Numbered from the stretch's first letter, positions 1 to 11,159 are shown. The stretch is DNA of 64,000 bases from Symbiodinium microadriaticum (GCA_001939145.1 LSRX01000051.1:1268595-1332594), one strand, 5' to 3'. Notes: generated from the letters alone by a model not told the origin. Made by a program: numbers and translations.

Positions 1-58
1 GTACTAGTACTAGTACTAGTACTAGTACTAGTACTAGTACTAGTACTAGTACTAGTAC

Positions 59-102
<44 letters not shown>

Positions 103-115
103 CTAGTACTAGTAA
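1..115. repeat. GTACTA/GTA simple repeat
   Basis: The window opens with repeats of gtacta that grade into (gta)n and end in two more gtacta units. It is simple-sequence DNA with no coding content. Confidence 0.95.
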
Positions 116-415
116 ACCCTCTTCTGATTATGAAGGTCTCTGAATACGGGGCGCTCAGGCTCATCATGATGTTTGGCTTGGCACACCGGACGGCATAGGC
201 TGAGTTCTCAGCTACGACATGCTTTCAGGCCTGCCTCGGGTCCGTGTGGTGTCTGCGCAGAGTTGGAAACGGGTTCCGTGTGCGATGCCCGGTTTTTGCT
301 TACATGCGCCTTTACAAGTTTTGTTGAAGTGCTGATACCAGGGCGTGTTTATGTTCTCTGCCGCTGCAAACAGTATCGACTGTGACTGTGGCACAGATGA
401 GGCTGGACACTGCAG

Positions 416-524
416 CGGTTCACGCACCGGCGCGAGAGCCGGTATGATGTGGTGGAGGAGTCGAAGATCACCGTCGATTTGATAGACTTGACCGAAAACG
501 AATTTCTGAAGAGTCAGAGCAAGA
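416..524 (+). CDS. candidate exon, function unknown
   Basis: After a tgcag acceptor (411-415) one frame stays open to a TGA at 536-538. It starts RFTHRRESRYDVVEESK and continues with an acidic stretch ITVDLIDLTENEF. A GT donor is possible at 525. The composition is hydrophilic and protein-like, but there is no recognised domain and no phase-linked neighbour. It may belong to a gene that starts left of the window. Confidence 0.4.
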
Positions 525-629
525 GTACTAGAAGTTGAAGTTGTTGCTGCTTGTTTGATGCTTCGTTGCTGGAATACTATGATTGAATATCTTCGGTGAC
601 CAGTCAAGTGCTTGAGCAGGATCTAGAAG

Positions 630-930
630 TCGGAGGCAATTCTCAGCAATGCCACGAGCCTGCGGCGGTTAGAGACATTGCTGTGAGGCTGAGCAGGGTA
701 CTGACCAAGACCATGGCATCGATAATGCCAAGATTCGGCAAACATGACAATGGCGACGACGACGAGCACACAGCTGCAGACTGCGACGACGGAGGCGACA
801 CTGCCATTGATCATTGACTGGGTTTTCATTGATAATGTTTATGTTAAGCATGGAATTGACGGTAGCTTGGTGATAGCGATGTTGATACCCATGATGGCGA
901 TGCTGATGGCTGTCAGGAAGAAGGTGGTGG

Positions 931-967
<37 letters not shown>

Positions 968-990
968 AGTGGTGACGATGATGATAATGG

Positions 991-1024
<34 letters not shown>

Positions 1025-1075
1025 CTTGATGATGATGATGGTGATGATGCTGGTGCTGATGGCGATGATAACTGC
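630..1075. repeat. GAT/GAC trinucleotide microsatellite region
   Basis: Dense (gat)n and (atg)n runs, clearest at 934-1060. The Met/Ile-rich frames here (139 and 97 codons) are translations of the repeat and not genes. Confidence 0.9.
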
Positions 1076-1079
1076 GAAC

Positions 1080-2320
1080 GGCATGTATGTACTCACCGTG
1101 GCAAGGAGCGTGCTACCTGGGAGCCACGGCAATCAATGGGTGCGGTGGCTGCCCGGTGCTTAGCTCTTCAAGTGCTCTCCCTGATTGATGGGGGTGTGTC
1201 CCTAAACCATAAGGGAACCATGTTACTTACTGGGTTGGAGGGCGTGCATTTCCTAATTTCTTTGCGGCGGCTGAACCCGAGCTGGACCTGGTGTAGAGGC
1301 TAGGGTCATGGTCATGCGCCTTGGCCATGACACGTTTAGGTTTAGGGTTTATTAGAGTTCATGTGAAAAGTTGCGTGCCCTTCAGATTCACTTGCTTTCC
1401 AAAAGACATCTTTCGCGTTGTTCGGCGAATGTAGCCGCAACGTCCTTGAGCCACATTTTTTTGCTGCCGAGCGCTGGCTCTCTTACTGGAACTTGTTGTC
1501 GACAGTTCTGTGTTGACTATGAACGGCTACGTAAAAGTTAGTGCAGCAGCCACGGTGACACCCTGAATCCTCAAGACTCAACCTTTAGGCTACGTATCCC
1601 CGATGGAAGATGGCAGACCCTGGCCTTACAAACCTACTCCTAGGTAGTATTAGGGAGACCCCTTAAAGGGGACCCTTCTGAACCCTACTCATGGCTCTCT
1701 TAAAAGGGACCTTGTTGAGAGGGTCTATATCGCCAAGGGTCCCCCTAATCCTAACTCCCACCTACAGCACTCTCCCCCAAACCCTCAATCCTAATTAAAT
1801 CTAGAGTGCACAGACCGTCATTGTACCCAAAGTCATCCTGGCTTGTGGGCATAGATCCTTAGCCATGCGAGAGGGACAAAATTTACTAAATAATCTCCTG
1901 ACCCGAAACTTAACCTTAAGTTTTGACCCTTAAACCTTCTAGCCTGGAGCCCTAAACCATTGACCTAAACTTGTCACTGAACTGAAGCCCCTCTTGAGGA
2001 TGCCACCGGGCGTGTGAAGGTTTTCGGAGGACGCCTGGACATCGAGGCGGCGGAAGGCAAACGCTGTTGGGCATGCGGCGTTTGAGGGCTCCTTTAAGGG
2101 CTCGTTTCAGGTTCACTTACAACCTAGTACTAGAAGAGCTCCCTTAAGGGTTCTTTTAAGGGCTAAATTTAAAAGAAGTTTAAATGCAACTACCTTTGCG
2201 CACGCGCCGCCCAGGTTGGGTACTTCAGGGTGTCAGGCGTTAGGCTGTACGCCTTCAGGTGAGGGAGTTCGGGGGTTTTAGGGTTTAGGGTTTGTAATTT
2301 GGGGTTATTGCAAGTCCACA
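1080..2320. other. no gene seen; degenerate telomere-like DNA
   Basis: Scattered TTTAGGG/CCCTAAA variants, AT-poor spacer and short inverted repeats (for example around 2085-2170). A frame near 1478 starting RWLSYWNLL resembles the start of an S3 helix but has no supporting splice site. Confidence 0.5.
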
Positions 2321-2321
2321 G

Positions 2322-2389
2322 CGCCAGGGAGTTGAGAGAGTTAGTGAAGGCCTTGAGGACAGCGAAAGAAAACCCCGTGGCAGTTGGAG
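2322..2389 (+). CDS. candidate exon between telomere-like tracts
   Basis: Acceptor ccacag ends at 2321 and a GT donor (gtttgc) starts at 2390. The frame reads ARELRELVKALRTAKENP, then VAVGG. Telomere-like heptamers lie about 25 bp upstream and 8 bp downstream. Function unknown; probably a helical cytosolic segment. Confidence 0.5.
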
Positions 2390-2396
2390 GTTTGCG

Positions 2397-2445
2397 TTTA
2401 GGGTCCGGAAGATCTTGTAAACCCTAAACCCTAAACCCTAAACCC
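2397..2445. repeat. interstitial telomere-like tract
   Basis: TTTAGGG, then four perfect CCCTAAA units in the opposite orientation, starting 8 bp after a candidate exon. Confidence 0.9.
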
Positions 2446-2558
2446 TGTTCACAGGGCCCCTTTAGGCTTCATTACGGGGGACTCCCCCGAAGCGTTGACC
2501 GGAAATCCTGGGGCCCTTGGTCCCGGGGGCTTTCTCCAGATTACGGTGTTGTTAATGA

Positions 2559-2660
2559 CCTGCAGTCTCCATGGTAGTTCCTGTTTTTGGTTTAACCAAT
2601 TGTATATTAAGGAACCTAAAATGTAACCCCAAAAAGGAACTACAATGGAGACTATAGGTA
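2559..2660. mobile_element. inverted-repeat element, family C
   Basis: Near-palindrome with ends related to CAGTCTCCATGGTAGTTCC and GGAACTACAATGGAGACTAT. Other copies are at 18545, 25473, 26985 and 27583. About 100 bp with no coding capacity, so MITE-like. Confidence 0.8.
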
Positions 2661-2774
2661 ATATCAAAAAGCCAGAGTTTGATTGGATATCTACATAGCT
2701 TGAGTTAGGGTTCCTTAGTAGCGGTTCGTTATACAGTTCCTGAAGGTAGGCTTTCGGGGGCCCGTAGAAACGAG

Positions 2775-2805
2775 AGAGAGAGAGAGAGAGAGAGAGAAAA
2801 AAAAA
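2775..2805. repeat. GA microsatellite
   Basis: (ga)n followed by an A-rich run. Confidence 0.9.
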
Positions 2806-3023
2806 AGAGTGATATAGAGACATGGCTGGTACGGCGAGTTGGGTAGGCGTGGGTGCTGTGGGGGGCTAGAATCAACAACGACACATCTTAAAAAGATCGA
2901 GGGGCATGCTGAACCAAGATCTTTCGGAGTTGTGTTGGGGACAAAAATCGCCCTGTGACCACGAGGTACCAGTGATTGAATTGAAGTGAATGCAGGTTGC
3001 TATCCGTAATGTTGACCCTAGAG

Positions 3024-3125
3024 AGCCCAATACCCCTTAATTAAGGAATATACCTTAAATCAGAATATAAAACCCCCCTATAATTTAAGGTCATATTCCT
3101 TCATGAAGGGGTATTGCGCTCTCTG
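3024..3125. mobile_element. inverted-repeat element, family I
   Basis: Palindrome with ends GAGAGCCCAATACCCCTTAA and its complement near AAGGGGTATTGCGCTCTC. Related or half copies are near 33620-33645 and 56495-56602. Confidence 0.75.
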
Positions 3126-3235
3126 GGACACTCTTTCTTGTATCTGATCTCACGACAGGAGTCCCAAGCTCCTTCCTCGAAGAAGTAGACCACTAGTCCT
3201 TTAACCCCAACTCTAAGTCCTACACACACCCACGG

Positions 3236-3357
3236 TTTAGGGTTTAGGGTTTAGGTTTTAGGGTTTAGGGTTTAGGGGCCCTGCAGCCTATATCCCTGTA
3301 ACTCGCAACCCCAAGCCCTGCAAAGCCTAAGCCTTGAAAGCTCCTAAACCCTAAACC
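3236..3357. repeat. interstitial telomere-like tracts in both orientations
   Basis: Six TTTAGGG-type units at 3236-3277 are followed within 70 bp by CCCTAAA units, giving an inverted arrangement. Confidence 0.85.
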
Positions 3358-3502
3358 CTCAAACCCGATAAAGCTTACCTGGGACTTTAGTTACCTACAG
3401 TTTCATGGGTTCTACCTACTAATTGCAGGCTAATGGCTGCTAAACTGTAGGTAGGGAGAGTTACAGCTAAACCCTCCGCCGTTGACTTTTCGGCTCTTCC
3501 AG

Positions 3503-3546
3503 CGTCAAAGCTCCGCCCCGGCTGTTGCGGAGGGGCGTAGCTGAAG
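3503..3546 (+). CDS. candidate exon
   Basis: Pyrimidine-rich acceptor cggctcttccag ends at 3502 and a possible GC donor (gcaaat) is at 3547. The frame reads VKAPPRLLRRGVAE. Small and basic, and weakly supported. Confidence 0.3.
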
Positions 3547-3594
3547 GCAAATGGCCGAAGTCAAGGCTGGTCTAAGGGTTCTGTCACATTCACA

Positions 3595-3866
3595 CATACA
3601 CACAGACACACACACACACATACATACATACATACATACATACATACATGCATACATGCATCCATACACACATACATACATACATACATACATACATACA
3701 TACATACATACATACATACAGCGTATATATATATATATATATATACATATATGTATTTATATATATATATATGTGTATTTACGTACTTATCTCCATAATT
3801 CTAGATGTTTTTGTAACTTACCATAATGCACCATAATTAATGTTGCATGTATATGTATGCATATAC

Positions 3867-3905
<39 letters not shown>
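3595..3905. repeat. CATA and TA microsatellites
   Basis: (cata)n to 3720, (ta)n at 3724-3775, then (tg)n at 3880-3903. The His/Thr/Tyr-rich frames here are artefacts of the repeat. Confidence 0.95.
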
Positions 3906-4325
3906 GAGGGCGGGGGTCCCGTTCGGGCTTCGGGAAATAAGGATGTATCAGGGTTTAAGGGTTCTGCAATATATAGGGGTCATATTCGGGTTTAGGGTTC
4001 TGGGGGCGGGTCTATATGGGCCCCTATTATCGTAAAGGTTCTACGATTGTTGTCTTAGGGGTTCTTTAGGGTCCTACACGGGTGTCACATGGGTTCGCAT
4101 AGGTAGTCTATAGCGGTTCTGCAGCTCCATTTCTCGGACACGATCCCAAATCCCTGTACCAAAACTTTCCATAGCAGTTCCTTTGACTTCAACCTTCAAG
4201 CTAACTACAAGGGAGATTCTGTAGGGATCGTATACTAAAGCACAGGGTGGCTTAAATCCCCTAAACTCAGGCCCTAAACCCTAAACCCTAAATCCCTCAA
4301 ACACTTCATTTCCCCGAATTTTCAG

Positions 4326-4388
4326 GAGGGTCGCGTGCGGTCCGTGACCCTCGGGGAGATGCCTGCTTCTTTTGAGCAGCTTCTGGAG
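4326..4388 (+). CDS. exon, phase 0 to 0
   Basis: Acceptor aattttcag ends at 4325 and a GT donor (gttggg) starts at 4389. The 21 codons read EGRVRSVTLGEMPASFEQLL plus a final E. Telomere-like units sit about 30 bp upstream and again downstream. The phase fits the next exon at 4813. Confidence 0.55.
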
Positions 4389-4812
4389 GTTGGGAGAGGG
4401 TAGGGTCTCTAGGGTTTATGTAGGGTTTAGGGTTCAGGAGTCTGTTCTTTCTTTAGTGGTGGAGAGTTCAAGATTTTTGGGAGGTTTGGCGTTTGTTACA
4501 GGTTGAGGGTTTCGGTTTCTAGCGTTTTGTGTTGTGGGTTTAAGGTCAAGGGTTTTGGGGTTGAGTGGTTTGGGGTTTTGTTTGGGTGTTGGGTTCAAGA
4601 TTCCTGGGTGTAAGGGTCTAAACCCTTGATGAATGGAACCTTTTTTCCAGAATGTTGGGGTCGAGCGGATACCCTGGGGCTCCAAGTAGAGAAGCAACAC
4701 CCACTCTGGGCGGTCTAAAGTCTAGAAATAGGACCTCCTTCCTTTCTATCTGGAGCCACGGGGTTAGGGTGGAGGCACCAACTTTAGGTTAGGGTTGCGC
4801 ATCCGTGTTGAG

Positions 4813-4920
4813 GTTGAGGAAGCAGCTGTCTTTTTGGAACGGGGACACGATATGAGGGTGAAAGACTTGCGCACGCCCATGAACCGCGCTCCTGGCCTCA
4901 TCCGGGAGTTGTGGTTCAGG
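4813..4920 (+). CDS. exon, continues from 4388
   Basis: After gtgttgag the frame opens VEEAAVFLERGHDMRV and continues to ELWFR, closing at a possible GC donor (gctttg) at 4921. It joins 4388 in phase 0, giving FEQLLE-VEEAAV. Amphipathic and cytosolic-looking; no domain recognised. Confidence 0.5.
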
Positions 4921-5053
4921 GCTTTGGGGCTTTCTTGACTTTTGCTCGCGAACATAAAGCGCGTTCTGCTTCGGGCCGTCCACCATGCCAGGAGCATTCA
5001 AGTCTCAGCTGAAATGGTGTTTCTTTCCAGCATGATCTGATCCTACTGTGGAT

Positions 5054-5270
5054 GGTATTGAAAAGATCTTCTGAGACTCTCGCCGGGATCCCGCATTATT
5101 TCAGGTTTAACTGACACTGCGTCGTTTTCTGAATATGTCTCGAAGTCTTGTCCTGCTGCTGCGACACACTGCCCCGAGCGCTTGCAGTGGGCGTCACAGG
5201 ATGGGACACGGCCCGGAGCCAAGAATACTGCACTGTGCAAGAATGTACCTATTAAATGTTGAAGGACCAT
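5054..5270. other. coding-like block, strand unresolved
   Basis: The minus strand is open through GQDFETYSENDAVSV. The plus strand has an acceptor at 5198 followed by WASQDGTRPGAKNT and a GT donor. Only one can be real, and sequence alone does not settle it. Confidence 0.3.
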
Positions 5271-5544
5271 ACCTGACCATACCCGAAATGATTCAAGCTA
5301 TATGTGTGAATTCAAGGGTAGTGGGCTTTCTGGGTACGGCCGAAGTGGCAATAGTGCACCTGCCACTTTGCGCCATTGCGCCCGAAAGGTCTTATTCTGG
5401 TACGCTACCCAAAACTCCCAAACCCGTGAATCTTGAAACCCTAAACGGCCGTAAACCGTTCACCATCACGCCCTATATAAACCCTGAAACCCTAAGCCCC
5501 AGCATAGGAGCTCAGACACACCCATCACATGGAGCTTGCTGAAG

Positions 5545-5590
5545 TCAAGGCGGGCCTGGCAGAATCTGCTTTGGAGAACGGAGCTCATGA
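5545..5590 (+). CDS. candidate exon
   Basis: Acceptor gctgaag ends at 5544 and donor gtgacg starts at 5591, the same donor hexamer as the S4 exon at 26757. The frame reads KAGLAESALENGAH. Confidence 0.35.
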
Positions 5591-6290
5591 GTGACGATTC
5601 AAACAGGTGTAAAGAGCTGTTCAGAGTTTAACGCTTTAGGCGTACAGCGTGGCGGTTTTAGGTTTTGGGCATCGTGAGGGTTGGTGATTCTTGCCTCAGG
5701 GAGAGTTTTCAAGTGTGGCTCAATGGTACATGGCTATAATCCCTAAACCCGGTCTTATCTGAAGCGCGTTCCCGGGGTCTAGGGATTGGGCTTGGCATCG
5801 GTGCGGCTAAAATACTTAACGGAACAGTTGCAGAGTGCTGTTTCTACCTAACTACCTGGCATTGCCTGCACCCTCTATCCTGCGCTCTGACTTCTTTCCT
5901 GCTGCGACTTCCGTCACCACTATCACCGGCGCCACCAAATCCCAGACCAACAGCAGCAAGCCATGCCCAAGAGGGCACCGGCACCTGAGTGGCACCAGCA
6001 GCACAATCGCCTTCCCTGATCAGCATGACATAGATACGGCCGAGGGCTCCGGCTACCCCCGAAAATGGGCTACTGCGTCACACATTGGATTGCTAGTAAA
6101 CTACTATTTGGGTAACTGGAGCCCTAGGGGAAGACATTTCATATAGAATTCTGGGACTGGGGGTCAGAAGGACCTTCAGTTCATATCTGCACTCTACAAC
6201 GCAACACCCTGACCCCGAAGAGCCCTCAAACCATAAATCCTGAACACCTACACGGACCTACATACAACTCCCTCCTGTCAAGCACTTCAG

Positions 6291-6368
6291 ACGAGGCGGA
6301 AGCAGACCGACTTTTGGTGGAGAAGAAGACCTGGACGGCCATGTCGGAACGGCCCCTTCGGCTCTACA
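6291..6368 (+). CDS. candidate exon
   Basis: Acceptor gcacttcag ends at 6290 and donor gtattg starts at 6369. The frame reads EAEADRLLVEKKTWTAMSER, then PLRLY. Charged and helical. Partner exons not identified. Confidence 0.45.
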
Positions 6369-6539
6369 GTATTGGACTTATACGGCTGTAGGGTTTGTAA
6401 GGCTGTGGGGGGTTCAAGGACTGGGTTGTAGTGGTCAGGCTGGATGCAAAAGGTGTTGCGTGTTGAGGCACTTGTTTGTGCGTGCAATTGCCATCTTGCC
6501 TCATGGCTTCCTTGAGGGAGTACACAAAGCCACCGATAT

Positions 6540-8420
6540 TTCGACTCGTGGTGTATGTGTATATGTACGTATTGCATGTACGCAAATATTGATGCATGCA
6601 TGTCTGCATGTCTGCATGTATATCTGTCTGCATGGTGTGCGATAAGGCGATAATGGATGTATGTATGCATGTATGTCTGTAATTATGTATTTATATATGT
6701 AAAGATATGTATGTATGTATGTATGTATGTATGCATGCATATAATTATCATTATACTATATATATAGAGAGATAATATTATATGTATATATATATATATA
6801 TATATCTGCGTGTATGTTCGCCTGTATATGGTTATGTCTATGTGCGGTTATGTGTGCATGTAATGTGTGTATGCATGCATGTATGTATGTATGTATGTAT
6901 GATGGCTTCTTGAAAGTTAGTACGTGCACGTCTGTGTGCATGCACTCATGCATGCAGGCATGCATGTATGTATGTATTAATGTATGTATGAATGTATGTA
7001 TGCATGTATGCACGTAACATTTAATGTATAGGCATCCATGTATATGAATACATGTACATATATGTGTGCGTGTATGTGCATGTGCATGATATCAAGTCAA
7101 CGTATGTATGCATACATGCATGGACAGATTGGTGGATGTATGTATGTGTGTATGTACATGTACGTACATATGTTTGCATCAAGTACGTATGTATATGTAA
7201 GTATCTACTACGTCCGTACGCATGTGTGCAGGTACCCAATATATCATGCAACCGAAATGACCTAGTGCAATGCAGTGCAATGTCATGTAAGGTAAGGTAC
7301 TGTAGTGCACGGTACTTGCAAGTTAATGCAATCTCTTGCAGCAGTGATGCAACGCAATGTGTGTGTGCACATGTGTATGCATGTATGTATGTATGTATGT
7401 ATGTATGTACGTATGTATGTATGTATGTATGTATGTATGTATGTGTGTATGTGTGTATGTAGGGCATGTATGTAATGTATGTAGGTATATGTGTGTGTGT
7501 GCATGTGCGTATGTATGTAAGTGTATGTGCATATGTACATGCATATGTACATGCATATGTATATGAATATGTATATGTGTATGCATATGCTTGTGCACAT
7601 GTGCATGTGTATGTGTATATGTGTATGTATATGCACATGTATATGAATATTTTATATGTATGTATGTATGTATGCATGTATGTATGTTTGTTTGTTTGTT
7701 TATGTATGTATGTATGTATGTATGTACGTATGTATGTATGTATGTATGTATGTATGTATGTGTGTATGTGTGTATGTAGGGCATGTATGTAATGTATGTA
7801 GGTATATGTGTGTGTGTGCATGTGCGTATGTATGTAAGTGTATGTGCATATGTACATGCATATGTACATGCATATGTATATGAATATGTATATGTGTATG
7901 CATATGCTTGTGCACATGTGCATGTGTATGTGTATATGTGTATGTATATGCACATGTATATGAATATTTTATATGTATGTATGTATGTATGCATGTATGT
8001 ATGTTTGTTTGTTTGTTTATGTATGTATGTATGTATGTATGTATGTATGTATGTGTGTATATCTGTATGTATGTGTGTATGTCTGTATGTATGTAGGGTA
8101 TGTGTGTGTGTGTGTGTTTGTTTGCTTGTTTGCTTTCTGGTATGTTTGTTTGTAGGTTTGTATGTTTGTTGTTTAATGTCTAATGTAGCATCAAGTCTTG
8201 AATTGTGGTGTAGTTTTATGTACTTTAATGTGATGTAAGCTATTTCGTGCTATGCTGTGTAATGTCATTTTGCGCATAGTAGCTGTAGTGCCATGCATGT
8301 ATGCATGTATACTGTATGCAGGCATGTGTGTTTTAATTATGTATGTATGTGTCCAGTATGTGTGTGTGTGTGTATATATCTGTTTGTATGCATATATGCG
8401 TACATAGACTTGGACACATA
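6540..8420. repeat. long GTAT/GTATGTGT microsatellite block
   Basis: Nearly 1.9 kb dominated by (gtat)n and variants. Non-repeat islands occur at 7200-7370 and 8160-8330, made of short tgcaatg/tgtaatg-like words. Long Cys/Val/Tyr frames on plus and His/Thr/Tyr frames on minus (up to 310 codons) are translations of the repeat. Confidence 0.95.
7376..8009. repeat. 317-bp tandem duplication inside the microsatellite
   Basis: Words such as gtatgtagggcatgtatgta and tgcttgtgcacatgtgcatg recur exactly 317 bp apart (for example 7456 and 7773), giving two near-identical units at about 7376-7692 and 7693-8009. Confidence 0.85.
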
Positions 8421-8484
8421 CCCAAGTCATCGAACTCCTGCCGCTTCTTTCCTCCAAACCACATTGGACGATAACTTTCTCGAG

Positions 8485-8610
8485 TGCACCCGCCAGTATC
8501 ACAACTTGACCCCAGCCAAGATTTACTATTGGAGGCAACACCACAGGGAGGGCCAACAATGGAGACCTGCGAATGTTTCAATCGTACCCTGTCCCCTTCT
8601 AGACCATTGT
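8485..8610 (+). CDS. candidate exon
   Basis: The frame reads TRQYHNLTPAKIYYWRQHH, then REGQQW, after tttctcgag. It stays open through PANVSIVPCP to a TGA at 8653-8655. Strongly protein-like, but donor and acceptor are uncertain and no family is recognised. Confidence 0.4.
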
Positions 8611-9035
8611 GCGCCCACATCCTGCATCCTCCACACACCCACCACCAAAATATGAGCTTCTGTACTTTACTTGCAGGTGAGGCCTCATGCTGAGTGCCCT
8701 CAACCCGAACCCTAAATCCTGTCGCTTGTCCGACGAGTGAGAGTGCAAACCCTAAGCCCTACCCCGAAACCCAACCCTAAATCCGACGTGCTCCCACAAC
8801 ACACCCTACCGTATCAGCTGCAAGGTCTCGGGCGCTTGAGGCTGTCTTCCTTCTGTCGGGTTCAGGGTTTAGGTGTTTCGTAGTTTAGGTGGTTTTGGTT
8901 TAGGCTTAGGGCCTACAGGTTCAGGTTCAGGCTAGAGACTTTATTGATTTCGTGGTTTAGGTTTTTGGGTTTAAGGGCGTAGGGCCGTAGGGGTTCAGGT
9001 TACAGGGCTTGATCAAGCTTCAGATTTGTTTGCAG

Positions 9036-9066
9036 GTGTATACCTGTCTGCGTTGCCATACTCTTC
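9036..9066 (+). CDS. micro-exon, hydrophobic
   Basis: Acceptor tttgtttgcag ends at 9035 and a consensus GTAAGA donor starts at 9067. In the phase that matches the next exon it reads CIPVCVAILF. The intron to 9126 is 60 nt. May be half of a membrane helix. Confidence 0.45.
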
Positions 9067-9126
9067 GTAAGACCACATACCGAAGTGGCTTGCGTTAAGG
9101 ATGTTCGCATGCTTTCCTTGCTGTAG

Positions 9127-9225
9127 GTTAACGGGAATGTGCTTTTGGGTAGATTGGGCTGCTGGACAACGAGGCCTGTTGCAAAAAGGCCGTTGCACAA
9201 CACATGTCTGGATTGCCGCGGCAAT
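9127..9225 (+). CDS. exon following the 60-nt intron
   Basis: Acceptor tgctgtag ends at 9126. The frame reads VNGNVLLGRLGCWTTRP and on to CLDCRGN before TAG. With the preceding exon it forms a hydrophobic run and then a basic tail with a CxxC pair. A GT donor (gtagat) after VNGNVLLG is an alternative end. Confidence 0.4.
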
Positions 9226-9239
9226 TAGCTTGTCCTACT

Positions 9240-9330
9240 GTTGATGATATAAATCCTGCATCACCTTAAGGACCCTAAACTATGGAGTATATTCCTTACT
9301 ATGAGTAATGCAGGATCTGTATCATCAACC
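9240..9330. mobile_element. inverted-repeat element, family B
   Basis: Starts GTTGATGATATAAATCCTGC and ends in a diverged ATCATCAACCG. It is one of eight copies whose ends look like splice sites. Confidence 0.85.
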
Positions 9331-9353
9331 GTAAGTCCTGAAGCCTGACACAG

Positions 9354-9472
9354 CGCACTTCTGGGACGGCCAGGAATGTCCAGTAGCCACGGCAACGGCA
9401 ATGCCGGCAGAATCAACAACCACTGCGTTCTACCTCTTCCTGTCCTCCCAGCCCGAAATTTCAAAGCTGTCA
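9354..9472 (+). CDS. candidate exon between two MITE-like elements
   Basis: Acceptor ctgacacag ends at 9353. The frame reads ALLGRPGMSSSHGNGNAGR and runs to the family A element that begins at 9473. The left neighbour, a family B element, ends 23 bp upstream. The minus strand is open too, so the strand is uncertain. Confidence 0.35.
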
Positions 9473-9563
9473 TACCCATAGGCTCCTAAGTAGTTCCTTG
9501 TTAGGGTTCATATTTAGAATCCTATAAGGTACTCCCAAAAAGGCACTAAGGAGCCTATGGGTA
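9473..9563. mobile_element. inverted-repeat element, family A
   Basis: Ends TACCCATAGGCTCCTAAG and CTAAGGAGCCTATGGGTA form a near-perfect inverted repeat flanked by TA, consistent with a TA target-site duplication. Confidence 0.85.
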
Positions 9564-9659
9564 TGCACAGCTAGTCTGACTCCTAAGACCTGACGAGCCA
9601 GCGGGAGTAGGAGGGGGAAATTTCTAAACCCTGCGAGAATAGAGCCTTGGCCTTGCAAG

Positions 9660-9729
9660 TGTGAAGGTGGAAGACAGCGGAGAGAGTGACACCACGCTGC
9701 CAGATCCAAATCTCTTCTCTTCCGAGAAG
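9660..9729 (+). CDS. exon, start of a phase-consistent chain
   Basis: Acceptor gccttgcaag ends at 9659. The frame reads VKVEDSGESDTTLPDPNLF, then SSEK, to a GC donor (gcactg) at 9730. Acidic and probably disordered. It joins the exon at 10110 in phase 0. Confidence 0.5.
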
Positions 9730-9778
9730 GCACTGCAGATCTGAGGGCTCAAGGTCTCGAAGCTTGCCTAGGGAACCC

Positions 9779-9992
9779 CAAAGCATGTATTTTGTTGCGC
9801 AAGACTCTCTCTCTCTCTCTCTCGCTATAATATATATATATATATATAACATAGTTACATATGCACGTACTTTGGATTTATTGTTTTGCATAGTAATGCA
9901 TGTCCTTATGTATGCGCATTCAGANAGCATGTATTTTGTTGCGCAAGACTCTCTCTCTCTCTCTCTCGCTATAATATATATATATATATATA
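9779..9992. repeat. duplicated segment across a single-N gap
   Basis: The word agcatgtattttgttgcgca plus the following CT and TA runs occurs before (about 9782) and immediately after the N at 9925. It looks like an unmerged overlap of contig ends. Confidence 0.85.
9925..9925. other. single-N assembly gap
   Basis: One N flanked by about 65 bp of duplicated sequence. Confidence 0.9.
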
Positions 9993-10109
9993 ACATATAT
10001 ATATATGCACACATTCTTTGTATGTAAGTATGTATGTATGTATGTATGTATGTATGTATGTATATTTATATATATATATATATATCTCTCTCTCTCTCTC
10101 TGTGTCCAG

Positions 10110-10172
10110 CGGTTCAGTTCGAATGAGCGGTGTAGGACTTTTGCCGAAGCCTTTGGAATCGAGTCGGGCTCA
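10110..10172 (+). CDS. exon
   Basis: A long pyrimidine tract ends in gtgtccag at 10109 and donor gtgtca starts at 10173. In phase with its neighbours it reads RFSSNERCRTFAEAFGIES, then GS. A second open frame with two CxxC pairs overlaps to 10276 and is an alternative. Confidence 0.5.
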
Positions 10173-10552
10173 GTGTCAGGCATGCAGTCTGCTGCGTGCA
10201 GGGCACAACCGCAATTGTAGTTCGTGCGGAGGTTTGAGTCGTGTCACACGAAGATATCGCCCAAAAACCTGCAAGTAGGGATGTTCAAGCAATTGACGAC
10301 GTCGTGATTAAACCAATCCGCGTTCATGTTTCCAACTCCCTACGTCCTCATGTCAGGTTAACCCTCCCAGCCCATAAATAACAAAACAAAAACCTGATAT
10401 CTCGAAGACTCAAGTCCCAGACCCCTCTAACCCTTACTCATCCGAATGCTTGCTTCATCGACTGCATGGCGACCTCTCAACTTCCCAGCTCGGGATTTTT
10501 TAAAGTGGAAACTTTGAGGTCGGTTCCTACCCAGGGGCCGTAGTCATGTGGG

Positions 10553-10648
10553 AGTTTCCGAAAATTGGGGGTACCTTATTTGTGGGTCCTTATAATAAGG
10601 ATCCTACTATTTAGGGTACTATAGTAGGGTCCCCTATTTTCGGAAACC
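10553..10648. mobile_element. inverted-repeat element, family D
   Basis: Ends GTTTCCGAAAATTGGGG and CCCTATTTTCGGAAAC. Relatives are at 14281, 36536 and 62237. Confidence 0.8.
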
Positions 10649-10764
10649 CCGATGTCTTGCACTTCTGATTACCTGTTGCTCCCCGCGGGTTTGGGGGCCC
10701 GTAACCTTGCAGGGAGCTTAGTCGGGTTGACTGAGGTGTTGTGATGCCAGCACAACCTAAACAG

Positions 10765-10868
10765 GTAAACAGCGGAAAGCTCCGACATACTCTGAACCTC
10801 GAAATCTGCGAAGCAAGCTCGAAGGTGGTTCCGCTGGAGACCTTTCTAGCAGCTTGGCGCCCTTCAGG
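10765..10868 (+). CDS. exon
   Basis: Acceptor cctaaacag ends at 10764 and a GT donor (gtgttg) starts at 10869. It reads VNSGKLRHTLNLEICEASS, then KVVPLETFLAAW. The frame stays open to 11325, so a longer exon is possible. The short form leaves two bases that pair in phase with the exon at 11700. Confidence 0.55.
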
Positions 10869-11159
10869 GTGTTGGGTTGAGACTGTTGGGGTATGTCGCA
10901 GTTTGGCTGCAGTTGTTGCGAGGGTTGTCGGGCGTAAGGCTCATGGTGTGCAGGCAACTCTCAACGTTAGGCCCTACATGCCCTCCATACTGGAGAACAC
11001 GACACATGCTGCGGTGATCTCCGAGCTTGAAGCTCAACAGGCTTACCCTCAAGCCTTCAAACTCCCACAGATTGCAACTAACCTCACAACTTACAACCTC
11101 GAGTTGTACTTTCTGGCCTTAACGATTCATTGTTACTACCACTTACTACTACCACCATC

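Noticed and set aside
744..1163. 139-codon Met-rich frame
   Set aside because: Arises from a (gat)n microsatellite; no splice or domain support.
7021..7994. Minus frames of 310 and 223 codons
   Set aside because: They are translations of (CATA)n repeats (His/Thr/Tyr/Ile only) and exist in several frames at once.
9473..9563. Family A elements as introners
   Set aside because: Their ends (TACCCATAGG...CCTATGGGTA) do not supply GT at the left and AG at the right; they look like TA-inserting MITEs that merely lie near exons.
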